Under the pieces are notes generated by a model. That model made no database searches, was not told where the DNA came from, and was given only the letters and a program-made list of their open reading frames with translations. Shown here one piece after another: positions 47,588 through 58,690 of a DNA stretch of 64,000 nucleotides (positions are counted from its first letter, which is position 1; each line of letters begins with the position of its first letter). A program made the position numbers and the translations under genes. This stretch comes from Forficula auricularia (lineage: Eukaryota; Arthropoda; Insecta; Dermaptera; Forficulidae): contig JALMQS010000089.1 in assembly GCA_024734495.1 (NCBI GenBank), positions 1,809,445 through 1,873,444 on the forward strand, read 5' to 3'.

Positions 47588-48612
47588 AATGGAATATATC
47601 TTCCTCCTTCCACATCAACGCTGGAGTTCCTCAGGGATCGGTTATCTCCCCTACGCTCTTTCTTATCTATATCAACGACCTTATAAACTTGCCCTCCAAT
47701 CCGGTACATTGTTACGCAGATGATAGCACCCTACATAATGCCTCTGCATCGCATAAAAACCGTACAGACATTGCCTCCTCAATTAATTTAGACTTGTGCA
47801 GACTTAAAAACTGGGGATCTCAAAACTTAGTTAACTTCACTGCAGCTAAAAACTCATTGTTGCCTTATTTCTAGGCGGGTCTATAGATACCTCCCAGTCA
47901 TATCATTTGATTCAAACTCACTGGAATTCAGGGATAAAATTTCAGTGCTAGGCGTCACACTAGGGTCTGACTTTTCTTGAAATGACCATACCTCAATGGT
48001 AAAGCTGCAGCGTGCAAGCTTGGTCTCCTATTTAGGTCTAGGCGCTATTTTAGTCCCAGTCAACTTCTTACACTGTATAAGGCTCAAATTCGTCCCTGTC
48101 TCGAATATGGCTCTCAACTCTGGAGAGGGTCCTCTTGCCAACCTGGATGCTATTCAGAAGCGAGCAATTAAACTAATAGGAGACCCGGCCCTAACTAACT
48201 CACTCGACTCCCTGGCTCACCGAAGAACATTTTCTGACCTTTCCCTGTACTACAGATACTATCATGGTGTCTGTTTAGTCGAGCTGAAATCAATTATCTC
48301 CCCTAAAGCCCTCTTTACGGGTTTCGAACGCTCAGCACCCATTCGCCGTAAAATTGTATAAAAATCAAACGCGCTTTCGCCAACTCTTTTATCCCTATGA
48401 CTTCAGAGACTGGAACTCGCTCCCAGCCACCGTCTTCCCCGCGACTTATAACCTTTAGCTGTTTAAGACCCGTATTCATAGATACCTTCGACCCCTACCC
48501 AGCCCATAAAATCACTTCTTCTTCTTCTTTTCAAGATGGAGGGGTCAACCCAGGCCTTTAGGGGGTGCACCTTTTTTGTGTAACACCTTCTCTCATCATT
48601 TTCATTAAAAAA
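47588..48612 (+). pseudogene. Jockey-like LINE, reverse transcriptase to 3' end
   Basis: The longest LINE copy here. The first frame (47605-47874) has the reverse-transcriptase motifs NAGVPQGSVISPTLF and YINDL, then the catalytic YADD (47713-47724). After a stop and frameshift, SVLGVTLGSDFS precedes a stop, and 47996-48361 carries RLKFVPVSN, LDAIQKRAIKLIGDPALT, NSLDSLAHRR and LSLYYRYYHGVC. A third frame (about 48340-48480) gives YDFRDWNSLPATVFP. The 3' part ends in an A-rich tail at about 48602-48612. The element makes RNA-templated DNA copies at nicked target sites in its family; this copy is 5'-truncated and dead. Confidence 0.85.
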
Positions 48613-49592
48613 AAAATTAGGTCATTTTTTTATCAGCTCGTTATAGATCACTTTGAATCGATTACGATCGCCAGAGAAGGTTTCAATTCTGCCGCAATGT
48701 AAAAAAATATTTCTGAAATACATACTATATATTGGCATTACACGATATGACATGTTTCACCAAGTGACCTCGATATATTATATTTTTCGCTCTTTTTTAC
48801 AAAAATCATCGTTGATCGATACTTACCGTGTCTTGAAAAATGTTCACTTTTTACTTTCACATTTTTATTTTTATTTAATATAAATGTATGCTTGGTGGAA
48901 GCGCTTTTTTCATTAGAAGCTGTTCAAGGAAAATGACTAATTCTTTCTCTTCGTTTACAACTAAGGCGTACAAGAATCCTAAATATAAGTGGAGACCTGT
49001 TTCAGACTAAAAGAGATTATTCTAATGATGGCCCTTTTCCTTTTGCACTTGGACCAAAACGATACTCTCGTTATATAGTATAAGATAGAGTAAATATTTA
49101 ATTGGTCTTCATTAAAATTCAGATATAATAAAAATAAATTATTTGCTGAGGCTCTAACTGGCAAGTATAAGGAGTCATATGTTTTCCAAATCTTAAATAG
49201 CCATTTTTTTGGCCATACATTTTGTAGTCCACATCGGTTATACATTTCGAAGCGTAGTTGACATTTGTCGAGTCGTAAATTAAAGTTGGCTTCATCAAAC
49301 ATTACATTTTAACAGTGTAGGACTACAAAATAAAACTGATTGAACTATCGATATAACTCCGAGATCCTTTGATTGATTTGTACAAAATTTGATCTTATGA
49401 AAATGACTCACTATTTGAAAGAAAAGAGGGGGGAGGGAGACGCGGTTCAAAAATAATTTAAAATAATAATATTTCCAAAATCGAAGACAACTGATATTTA
49501 TATTAGATGATTCTCAATTATCAGGAGATATCATAAATTGCTAATGAGCCTACAATTCAGAGGGAAAGGGAGAGGTTGGTAAATAATTATAA
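48613..49592. other. Non-coding, nothing recognised
   Basis: AT-rich; the 107-codon minus-strand frame at 48979-49302 has a Cys-containing segment but no domain that I can name. Confidence 0.3.
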
Positions 49593-49692
49593 ATTATTTT
49601 AATTAATTTAATGTTGTTATGAGGTATGTTAAGCCCTTCTGAGCCTGATGTGATGTTCAAAATGAACCTCATAGCAACATTAAATTAATTAT
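49593..49692. repeat. Short foldback with 25-bp arms
   Basis: taatttaatgttgttatgaggt at the left returns as its reverse complement (acctcatagcaacattaaatta) at the right around about 45 bases of spacer. A hairpin or MITE remnant; no duplication was assigned. Confidence 0.5.
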
Positions 49693-49901
49693 ACATAAGC
49701 CATCAGCGCCTTTATCAATAAATTATTTTATTAAATACTAAATATAAGAGAGAGAGCAGATGTATGGTAAACTCATGTGGGTGGCCACATCAGCTTCTTT
49801 TTTTCTGATTTTTCTGCATTTTTTTCTAAGAAATGTCTGAACTTATAAATCTCAAAATCTAGGCACTTCTTCTTCTTAGAAAAATAATTTTTAGAAAAAA
49901 A

Positions 49902-50957
49902 AACCGACTTCAAAAAAATTAAATTCAACAAATAAAATAATAAGTACTCAAAAATAAAATAAAATGCAATAAAAGGAAGAAAATAATCATCTAATTTAGT
50001 TACAACTAAATGACTAAATTTTTATATGAAATCACTTTTTTAAGTCAGTGCCAAAAATATACATTTTATGAATCGAACTCGACGGATCTTACTTAGTACG
50101 TTTGGCGGGTACGCTCGCTTATATTTATAGTTTGTTTAGTACCGACTTCAAAAAGTGATTTCATGTAAATATTTCGTCGTTTAGTTGTAATTAAATTAGA
50201 TAATTATTTTATACCTTTTAGTGCATTTTATTTGATTTTTGAGCTCATATTATTTTATTTGTTGCATTTAATTTTTTTGAAGTCAGTTTTATTTTTTTTC
50301 ATAAAAATTATTTTTATTTTTCTCTTTTTAGTGATGTAATTAATAGTGCTTAAGATAATACCTTGGATGCGTCTCGTAAGTGAAAGATTCGTGTGAATGA
50401 ATCAGAAAATGTTAATAAAATTCAATTCATAAATAGAGGAATTCTCTCGAAACGTTAGCGGGTTTTAAATAAACGTTTTAAGATTGTTTTTTTTTTATTA
50501 TAATTTCTATTATTTTCTCATATGAATTGGAGATTTCTGCTATTTTGTCATTGATTATATCATCAGAACTTGACCAAATTAATATCGGACCACCCCTAAG
50601 GTACCCCCTTCCCAAAAAAAAGATTCATCGAAATCGGTCCACGTGTCAAAAAGTTCTCGCTGAACATACATAAAAATGAAAAAATATATAAATAATTACA
50701 TATCTTGATTTCCTTGAAGCTATACTGATCCAAACGCAGAAAGAATCATTAAAATCGGTTCATAAACAAAGAAGTTATGGGTGAACATATACTATATAAC
50801 AAAAAAAAGTCCAATACCAATGAAATTTATATGGTACCAATCGGAAACTATACTGATCCCAATGCAAAAAAAATTATCAAAATCGGTTCATAATTGACGA
50901 AGAAATCAGGTAACATAGACACAAAAAAATCAGTCGAATTGAGAACCTCCTCCTTTT
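49902..50957 (+). mobile_element. GTCGG element, copy A
   Basis: Starts AACCGACTTCAAAAAAATTA. A palindrome with arms of about 180 bp (49902-50070 and 50145-50300) surrounds a loop holding GACGGATCTTACTTAGTACG and tggcgggtacgctcgctt. A non-palindromic body follows and ends at gagaacctcctccttttt, where copy B starts in opposite orientation. The usual end TTTTTTGAAGTCGGTT is missing, apparently shared with or replaced by that of B. No protein is encoded; an unnamed non-autonomous DNA element is most likely. Confidence 0.7.
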
Positions 50958-51672
50958 TAACCGACTTCAAAAAAGGAGGAGGTTCTCTATTCGATTGAAT
51001 TTTTTTTTTTTTTTTTTTTTTGTGCCTATGTTACCTCATATCTCCGCCAATTGTCAACCGATTTTGAAAATTTTTGTTGCATTGGGTCCAGTCTAGCTTC
51101 CGATTGGTCCCATTTTTTTTTCGTTTTTTTTTCATTGGTATTAGACCTTTTTTATTAGGTTTGTTTAGACCTAACCTCTTTGTTTATCAACCGATTTCGA
51201 TGGTTCTTTTTTATCCGAAAGGGGATGTCTCAGGGATGGTGTCATATTAATTTGGTCAAGTTCTGATGATATGATCACTATTAATAACATCACTAAAAAG
51301 AGAAAAATAAAAATAATTTTTAAGAAAAAAATAAAAACCGACTTCAAAAAATAAATGCAACAAATAAAATACACTAAAATGTATAAAATAATTATTATCT
51401 TATTTAGTTACAACTAAACAACGAAATATTAACATGAAATTACTTTTTGAAGTTGGTGCCAAACATATACCTTTTATGAATCGCACTCGACGGATCTTAC
51501 TTAGTACGTTTGGCGGGTACGCTCGCTTATAGGTATAGTTTGTTTGGTACCGACTTCAAAAAGTAATTTAATGTTAATATTTCGTTGTTTAGTTGTAACT
51601 AAATAAGATAATAATTATTTTATACCTTTTAGTGTATTTTATTTGTTGCATTTAATTTTTTGAAGTCGGTTT
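50958..51672 (-). mobile_element. GTCGG element, copy B (inverted)
   Basis: Starts with AACCGACTTCAAAAAAGGAG at the body end and runs through a shortened body to the palindrome (51335-51672), ending in TTTTTTGAAGTCGGTTTTT. Loop at 51478-51535 has the same absolute orientation as in A, therefore the opposite orientation relative to the body. A T-run of about 23 lies at 51000-51022. Part of the body is deleted. Confidence 0.7.
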
Positions 51673-51842
51673 TTATTTTTTTCTTAAAAATTATTTTTTT
51701 TGAACTCGCTTAAAAATTATTTGTTTTGGAACCAGAACAAACTTTTTAAAACTTTTATTCTCGATTTGTCACCGTGTTAAAAAATAAATTGAAATTTTTT
51801 GGATAAATTTAAAAACTACCCATAGAGTAATTTAGCCAATCA

Positions 51843-52355
51843 AATAAAAATTATAAAAAAATATTTGAATCAGCTTTACTTTGTAAAACAAATTATAAAT
51901 TGAATAATTTAAAAAAACGTATAAGTATGTATTTATTAGTTTATTTCATGTGACGATAAATAATCAAAAATAATATTGATAACTGTATTTTCAGAAAAAG
52001 AATTCAAAGAAATAGATAAGTTGGCCGAGCGGCTAAATATTAACGGGATATTTGGCGAGCGACGTGCATCAGTCAGCCTTCTTTCTTCCCAATGGTAAAG
52101 ATCACAGCGTTAAAGAACTAAGTTATTTATCTATTATTAATTATAAATTTATTTTGATTGGTAAAATATTAAATTTTATCGTTTCGAGAGTTGTAATGCT
52201 TAGAGTGCTTAGACAAACAAATTGGTTAAACCTCCCTTTCTCCATCTAGGTACTAATCCGCCAAAGATAAAGGTAAGCTTTTCACCTTTTTTTTGTAATT
52301 ATATAGTATTATCTCTCGAAAATGACTCTCTATGTGAAGTGATATTGATTTAAAT
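51843..52355 (+). repeat. Repeat I, copy 2 of an inverted pair
   Basis: Diverged reverse complement of 41833-42360, about 9.5 kb away. It contains 'gttggccgagcggctaa' at 52020-52036, which matches the start and A box of tRNA-Leu or tRNA-Ser genes, but no B box follows at tRNA distance. The 65-codon frame at 52052-52249 is not conserved in the other copy. Possibly a tRNA-headed SINE or other dispersed repeat. Confidence 0.55.
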
Positions 52356-53510
52356 GTGGGGGTAAAAATAATTAAAATGATAAAATTTTCAAACATAAAT
52401 ACTAGAAAGCTATTATTCTAGAAAATCCCTATATTTAGAAATGTTTACTTAAACGATGAGACCAAGCATACAAATTGTAGAAAATAACGTAAAGCTTGTA
52501 TCAATTTCAAAATTCTTAAAGTTTAGACGGGCAAAACCTTTGACGAGTAATATCGAAGCTAGCAGATTTTTCACCTTTTCATCACTTTTAAGCTGCCTGA
52601 TATTTTTTCAAAACGAAAGATTAAAAAAAAAGTATTAAATGATAAAAGGATTCATTGGAGATCCTATAACTTTCAGTCAACTAGCTGTAATACGTTAAAT
52701 GACCGATTAGTTAAAAATAGATAGTTTTTCATAAATTTTAAAGTTATTTTCTTGAAAACTTCCTTAGTTAGATAAAAATTGTAATACTTTAACTTTTTTC
52801 TGAAAATTTGAGAATGACAAATATAAAAATAAAATGAACAGGAGTAAAAAACTTTTTTTGTGAGACCTTAGGACACTCTCCCATGTCATTTTTCTACTTT
52901 ACCATACAGAGTACCAAATGTTGTGTAAGCTCTAGCTCAAAAACTAGTGGAAATATCAAAACTAAATTTCACATTTAGATTCTCTATATTGAGATTAAGA
53001 GCTAATTAGATTTTGGTTGAAATCGAAGCAAAAATTAATGAGGGGGTTCTTTAAAAATTAAAATTATAAAATTTTCAAACTAAAACACCAATAAAAAGAC
53101 ATTTACTAAAAAAGGGTTCTATAATAAAAAAGAGTCATTGTTTTTTCAGGAATCTAAATTTGAGGGGTTTAAAAAATAGAACTTTTAATATATATAGTCC
53201 TTTGACGAGTGAGTTCTTACGTTTTAATTCATTTTTCTCAAGAGAATAAAAGTGAGTCCAAGTTGTGATTCCTAGATCTGTATGAATTTCGAAGATGAAG
53301 TTTTAAATTATATTGGTTAGTAGTATATTTTGATGAGTTTTGCTTCAAAATATCTATTAATATTTAGAGAAGTAAGTACAAATAACCCTTTAAGGTCTCA
53401 GAAACATAATCTTCTAAGATCCTTGGCCCCGACTAGATCCAAAGCAATGATTATTATAATCCATCAGTGTGAAATTTGATTTTCATGTGATCAAATAAAG
53501 TGCTCTTAAA
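52356..53510. other. Non-coding, nothing recognised
   Basis: AT-rich without recognised features up to the TAA microsatellite. Confidence 0.35.
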
Positions 53511-54250
53511 TAATAATAATAATAATAATAATAATGCCTATGTAAAACCACCAATGAATCAATACAACATATTTGCTGTGGTTGCCCATCACTAGCTCCA
53601 ACTGAATATCTACAAAGACATAATAATGTAGCCAAGGTCATACATCAAGCACTGGCAAAGAGATATCGTCTAATAGAAGAAGAACAACCTTATTACAAAT
53701 GTAGGCCTGAGACAGTAATCAGCAATGATCGAGCCCGAATTTTGTGGGACTGTGCAATCACAACTGATAGAGCAGTTGAAGCAAATAGACCCGATATTGT
53801 CCTGTTTGATAAAAATAAAAAAAAGGCAATAATTATTGATGTTGCAGTTCCATTGGATGACAAGCTTCTGTCAACGATCGCTGAAAAGAAAAGGAAGTAC
53901 CAAGCGCTGTCTGTCGAACTGAAGGATATGTATAAGCTTCAGGGGGTGGAGATAGTCCCAGTGGTGGTGTCCGCGAATGGTCTGGTCACGAAGGATTGGA
54001 AGATTGCAAAATCAAAAATTCAATTGGACGAAGGACACATGAGAACTTGTCAGAAGGCCGCATTGTTGGGAACTGCAAATATTGTTAGGAAATTTTTAAG
54101 TCTCCAATAAACCACCCAGTGACATGCATGATTCGCATCCCTAAATTCCTTTGTAAATATTGTACATATAAATATCAACCTTTGTACATAAATTTTTGCC
54201 TTGGGTAAATACCCCGGCAACTGTGTAAAAATTAAAAGAAAAATAAACAA

Positions 54251-54286
<36 letters not shown>

Positions 54287-54296
54287 TTCGAAAATC
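53511..54296 (+). mobile_element. R4/Dong-like retrotransposon 3' end inside a (TAA)n array
   Basis: A (TAA)n run (53511-53535) directly precedes a truncated coding region (53535-54110). A 3' untranslated part (54111-54249) follows and leads straight into another (TAA)n run (54250-54296). Elements of the R4/Dong clade are known for insertion into TAA repeats, and the encoded endonuclease fits that group. The simplest reading is a severely 5'-truncated insertion within one microsatellite; a tail that itself generates TAA repeats is an alternative. Confidence 0.7.
53535..54110 (+). pseudogene. C-terminal zinc finger and restriction-like endonuclease of a non-LTR retrotransposon
   Basis: The frame is open for 191 residues with no upstream start; its 5' end is cut at the microsatellite. 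It has a CCHC-type finger, C14 and C17 with H29 and H37 (context CCGCPS, YLQRHNNV, VIH). Next comes a restriction-like endonuclease: RPD at 85-87, D102 in IIIDVAVP, and EKKRKY at 117-122, the PD-D-K layout of R2/R4-type elements. In the family this domain nicks the target to prime reverse transcription. The downstream segment VVPVVVSANGLV and a C-terminal ALLGTA motif are also typical. The frame has no internal stops, so insertion is probably young. R4/Dong assignment rests partly on the TAA context. Confidence 0.85.
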
Positions 54297-54956
54297 GGAT
54301 TCGCCGTTTTCTCACAAGTTAATCTTAATAATACTTAAATTCAAAATTTCAAATTAATCGGTCCATGGGCCTAGCCAGTAAGTTGTTAACACCCATTCGT
54401 ACAAAGAAATTTTATAGAAAAAAACACTTTTGTGAACTCTGGAACCTTGAATCATAAATATCTGTAAGAATCACATCTTAGAATATGTCCACGAAATCAA
54501 GATTCTATTTTACTTAATCTAAAAACATGCATTTCTATTTGTTATGATATTGAAATAAAAATACTATGTTTTGAATTTTTCATAAAGATACATAGTACAT
54601 ATTTTTCAATAGTCATTTTATCACAAAGTCAAAAAAGAATTCAAAGATTTTTCTCTCTTTTTATTTTATATTTATTTTTTGTTATTCAATAGAAATGAAA
54701 ATACCTCACCCACATGATTGTAACTAAATATTATTTATTTTTTATTAACGCCTCTGTAATTTAGTAAAAGTATTTATTTATTATTTATAAAAACAGAAGT
54801 ATTTTTATTTTATTAACATGATTTTGATATTGGAAATATATATAAATATTTTTCAATCTCTATTCTCTAATAAATAAAATATTAATGATCAAAATTTAAA
54901 ACCGTTTTTACAAAGTGTAGAGGACAAAAATAATTTTTATAAAAAAATAAAAAATA
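54297..54956. other. Non-coding, nothing recognised
   Basis: AT-rich sequence between two mobile elements. Confidence 0.35.
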
Positions 54957-56152
54957 AAACCGACTTCAAAAAAATTAAATGCAACAAATAAAATAATAAT
55001 AGCTTAAAAATAAAATAAAATACAGTAAAAGGTATAAAATAATTATTATCTTATTTAGTTACAACTAAAAAACGAAATATTAAAATGAAATTACTTTTTG
55101 AAGTCGGTGCCAAGCAAACTATACCTATAAGCGAGCGTACCCGCCAAACGTACTAAGTAAGATCCGTCGAGTGCGATTCATAAAATGTATATGTTTGGCA
55201 CCGACTTTAAATAGTAATTTCATGTTAATATTTTGTTGTTTAGTTGTAGTAAATAAGATAATTTTTTATACCTTTTAGTGTATTTTATTTTATTTTTAAA
55301 CTATTATTATTTTATTTGTTGCATTTTATTTTTTCGAAGTCAGTTTTATTTTTTTTTTTTTTATAAAAATTATTTTATTTTACTCTTTTTAGTGATGTTA
55401 TTGGGAGCCGGGTTGGCTCAGTTGGCTAACGCACTGGCCTCGTTTCGACATCGATCGATTATGACGATGTTGGAATGGGAGGCCGGGGTTCGATCCTGGC
55501 TGACGAATAAAAATTTCTACCGGCTGAAAACTCGGCTCCCCCACTAACCCTACTAACACTTTACTTATGTGCTGTCTAAATGGGCTTTGTTCCCGGTGAC
55601 ATTAAATAAATAAAAAAAAAAAAAAAGTGATGTTATTAATAGTGACTTAATATAATACCTTGTATGCATCTCGTAAGAGAAAGCGTCTAGCGAATGAATC
55701 AGTAAATGATAATAAAAATCAAGTCATAAATATAGAAATTCTCTCGAAATGTTTGCGGGTTTTAAATGAATGTTTTAAGATTTTTTTATAAAAGATTTTA
55801 TTTATTATAATTTCGATTATTTGGTCATAAGAATTGGAGATTTACGTTTTTTCGTCATTGATCATTTCTTTAGAACTTGACCAAATTAATATGGTACCAC
55901 CCCTAAGATACCCTCTTTCCAATAAAAAAAGAATCATTAAAATCGGTTCATAAACAAAGAAGTTATGCCAGAACAAACATATGAAAAAAGGTTCAATACC
56001 AATGAAAAAAACGGGACCAATCGGAAGCTTGAATGAAACCAATGCAAAAAAATCATCAAAATCGGTTAACAATTGGCGAAGATATCAGGTAACATAGACA
56101 CACAAAAAATCAGTCGAATTGAGAACCTCCTACTTTTTTGAAGTCGGTTAAA
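54957..56152 (+). mobile_element. GTCGG element, copy C, carrying a SINE
   Basis: Starts ACCGACTTCAAAAAAATTAA and ends TTTTTTGAAGTCGGTTAAAA, so both terminal repeats are present. The palindrome (54957-55350) has a loop (55113-55180) inverted relative to copies A and D: it reads gcgagcgtacccgcc first. The body contains a SINE (55403-55625). Apart from the SINE the element is about 960 bp. No coding capacity; the 89-codon frame at 55278-55547 runs from palindrome into SINE and is artefactual. Confidence 0.75.
55403..55625 (+). mobile_element. tRNA-derived SINE with 12-bp TSD
   Basis: A box TGGCTCAGTTGG (55414-55425) and B box GGTTCGATCCT (55487-55497) are near consensus. The spacing of about 60 bases between boxes is larger than in most tRNAs and includes a hairpin (acatcg with cgatgt, 55448-55470). 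A tRNA-unrelated region and an A-rich tail (55606-55625) follow. A perfect 12-bp duplication agtgatgttatt lies at 55391-55402 and 55626-55637. Recent insertion into copy C. Confidence 0.85.
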
Positions 56153-56520
56153 AACAGTTTAATTTTAAAGGGATATATCAAAGTGATACGTTGCTTTTTC
56201 TTTAAGAATTATTTCCTTCAAGATCTCTTTCTGACAAAATAAAAAAATTACAAAATCATTCTTCGATTTGATTATTAAGACTTCTAGAGACAAACAATTT
56301 ATAATTTGGTTCAATTGATACATGAATCATTAAACCTTCAAGATGAGGATTCTAATATTTTAAAAACTCCTACTTGAACACAATCTTTGAAATATTCTCT
56401 ATTTCTTCTATCTGTTGAATATTATAAAATTGAGGGAAAAATGAAAATATCAAGACACAGACTAAATTTGACAATTTTTTTATCGGTGAGTAGATCTAAG
56501 ATGATAATTTTTAGAAAAAT
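56153..56520. other. Spacer between GTCGG copies C and D
   Basis: AT-rich, no recognised feature. Confidence 0.3.
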
Positions 56521-57341
56521 AAAACCGACTTCAAAAAAATTAAATTCAACAAATAAAATAATTAGAACTCAAAAATAAAATAAAATGCAATAAAAGGTAT
56601 AAAATAATTATCTAATTTAGTTACAACTAAATGACTAAATTTTTATATGAAATCACTTTTTTAAGTCAGTTCCAAAAATATACATTTTATGAATCGAACT
56701 CGACGGATCTTACTTAGTAAGTTTGGCGGGTACACTCACTTATATAGTTTGTTTAGTAACGACTTCAAAAAGTGATTTCATGTAAATATTTCGTCGTTTA
56801 GTTGTAACTAAATTAGATAAGTATTTTATACCCTTAAGTGCATTTTATTTTATTTTTGAGTTCTTATTATTTTATTTGTTGCATTTAATTTTTTTGAAGT
56901 CGGTTTTATCTTTTTTCATTAAAATTATTTTTATTTTTCTCTTTTTAGTGATGTTATTAAGAGTGACTTAAGATAATACCTTGCATGCATCTGGTAAGAG
57001 AATGATTCGTGCGAACGAATCAGAAAATGTTAATAAAATTCAATTCATAAATAGAGGAATTCTCTCGAAACGTTAGCGGGTTTTAAATAAACGTTTTAAG
57101 ATTGTTTTTTTATTATAATTTCGATTATTTGCTCATATGAATTGGAGATTTCTGCTATTTTGTCATTGATCATATCAACAGAACTTGACCAATTTAATAT
57201 TGTACCAATCGGAAACTATACTGAACCTCATTAAAAAAAATCATCAAAATCGGTTCACAATTGGCGAAGAAATCGAGTAACATAGACATACAAAAAAAAT
57301 TCAGTCGAATTGAGAACCTCCTCTTTTTTTGAAGTCGGTTA
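56521..57341 (+). mobile_element. GTCGG element, copy D
   Basis: Starts AAAACCGACTTCAAAAAAAT and ends TTTTTTTGAAGTCGGTT. Close to copy A over arms, loop (56690-56745, same orientation as A) and first part of the body, but the body has an internal deletion. No coding capacity. Confidence 0.75.
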
Positions 57342-57562
57342 AAAACTAATTCCTGATACAAAGAAAGGTGACCTCATTTCAGCATTTTATATATAACCAA
57401 CCTTTCAAGATTTCCTCTTATATAACAATTCGTATTTTATTTTTTTCTGTATTTCTCACGCAGAAGTTCTGAAGCTAGAAAGCCCAAAATCTAATCAGAT
57501 TTTCCTTTTGGAAATACGTACATTTCGGCATCAGAATGAATTTTATTTGACCATCCGGTCTT

Positions 57563-58690
57563 GAGTTTTTTTTTTTTTTTTTTATAATGATATTGATACA
57601 AGAAGTTGCACCAAGAAGGTACAACCTCTGAAGTCCGTGGTGGACCCTTGTAACGTGAAGATAAGGGAGATTTAGGGATTGGGTAGCACTCGAAGCTATC
57701 TGTGGATGCTAGTCTTGAAAGATTGAAGGTTATAAGTACCTGGAAAGACGGTCAGGGGAAGAGAGTTCCAGTCTCTAGATGTCATAAGGATAAATGAATT
57801 GGCGAATGTGTTTGTTCGATTAGTATCTAGTTTAAGCGCGTAGGGGTGTTGAATTTTAGAAAATCGTGTATTTCGCGCAAATGGAAATGCGGAACGATTC
57901 CTCGATTTTATTTCGTCAGAACAAAAGCCATGGTAATATCTATAAAAAAAGGGAAAAGGGCGGAGACAGATCTACGATGGGCTAGGGAGTCTAGGGGATA
58001 GTTAATGTAGGATCGCCTATCAGTCTGATAGCTCGCCTCTGAATTGCATCTAAGGTATTAAGAGAATACTTGGAGGCTCTCTCCACAAATGCGAGCAATA
58101 ATTCAAGACAGGGGCGAATTTGAGCCTTATATAATATAAGGAGTTGAGTGGGAGTGAAAAATCGTTTGGTTCGGAAAGAAAGCCAAGCTTACATGCTGCA
58201 GCTTTTGCTACTGAGATAATATGGTCATTCCAAGAGAGGTCAGAACCTAAGGTGACGCCTAACATTGATATTTTATTACGGGAATTCCAATGAGCTCGAA
58301 TCAAAGGAAATGTCCGGAAGGTTCTATCTGCGCGCCTAGAAATTAGGCAGCATTGTGTTTGCTAGCATTAAAGTTTGCAAATTTGTGATCCCATTTTTTA
58401 AGCATGCTTAAAATCTGAATTTATTGAGGAGGCTATGTTTGCGCGATTGTCTAGTAGGATTGAGCGTTGTAGGAAGTGCTATCGTCAACGTAACAATGTA
58501 TTGGATTGGAGGGCAGATTTAATAGGTCATTAATATAGATAATAAAGAGCGTGGGAGGAATTATTTGAGCCTAGTCCAGCATTAGTATTAAAGGACGAGG
58601 ATGATATTCCGTCAACCTCGACTTTAATAGAGCGGTTTGAGAGAAAGCTCTCAAGCAACTTGCAGAGGCTCGGGGGGAGGCCAGAGTATA
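57563..58690 (-). pseudogene. Jockey-like LINE relic
   Basis: The T-run at 57567-57585 is the poly(A) end on the minus strand. The minus-strand frame 58304-58050 reads ISMLGVTLGSDLSWNDHI, AKAAACKLGFL and LYYIRLKFAPVLNYCSHLWRE, as in the copy at 47588. Upstream (58690-58310) shows, with frameshifts, LPPSLCKLLESFLSNRSI and the decayed palm region around YVDDS-like sequence. Many stops: a dead, 5'-truncated copy. Confidence 0.75.

Noticed and set aside
55403..55510. Functional intron-containing tRNA gene
   Set aside because: The acceptor halves do not pair at tRNA distance, and the unit has an A-tail and a target-site duplication, so it is a SINE.
55278..55547. 89-codon frame
   Set aside because: It joins palindrome sequence to a SINE and cannot be a gene.
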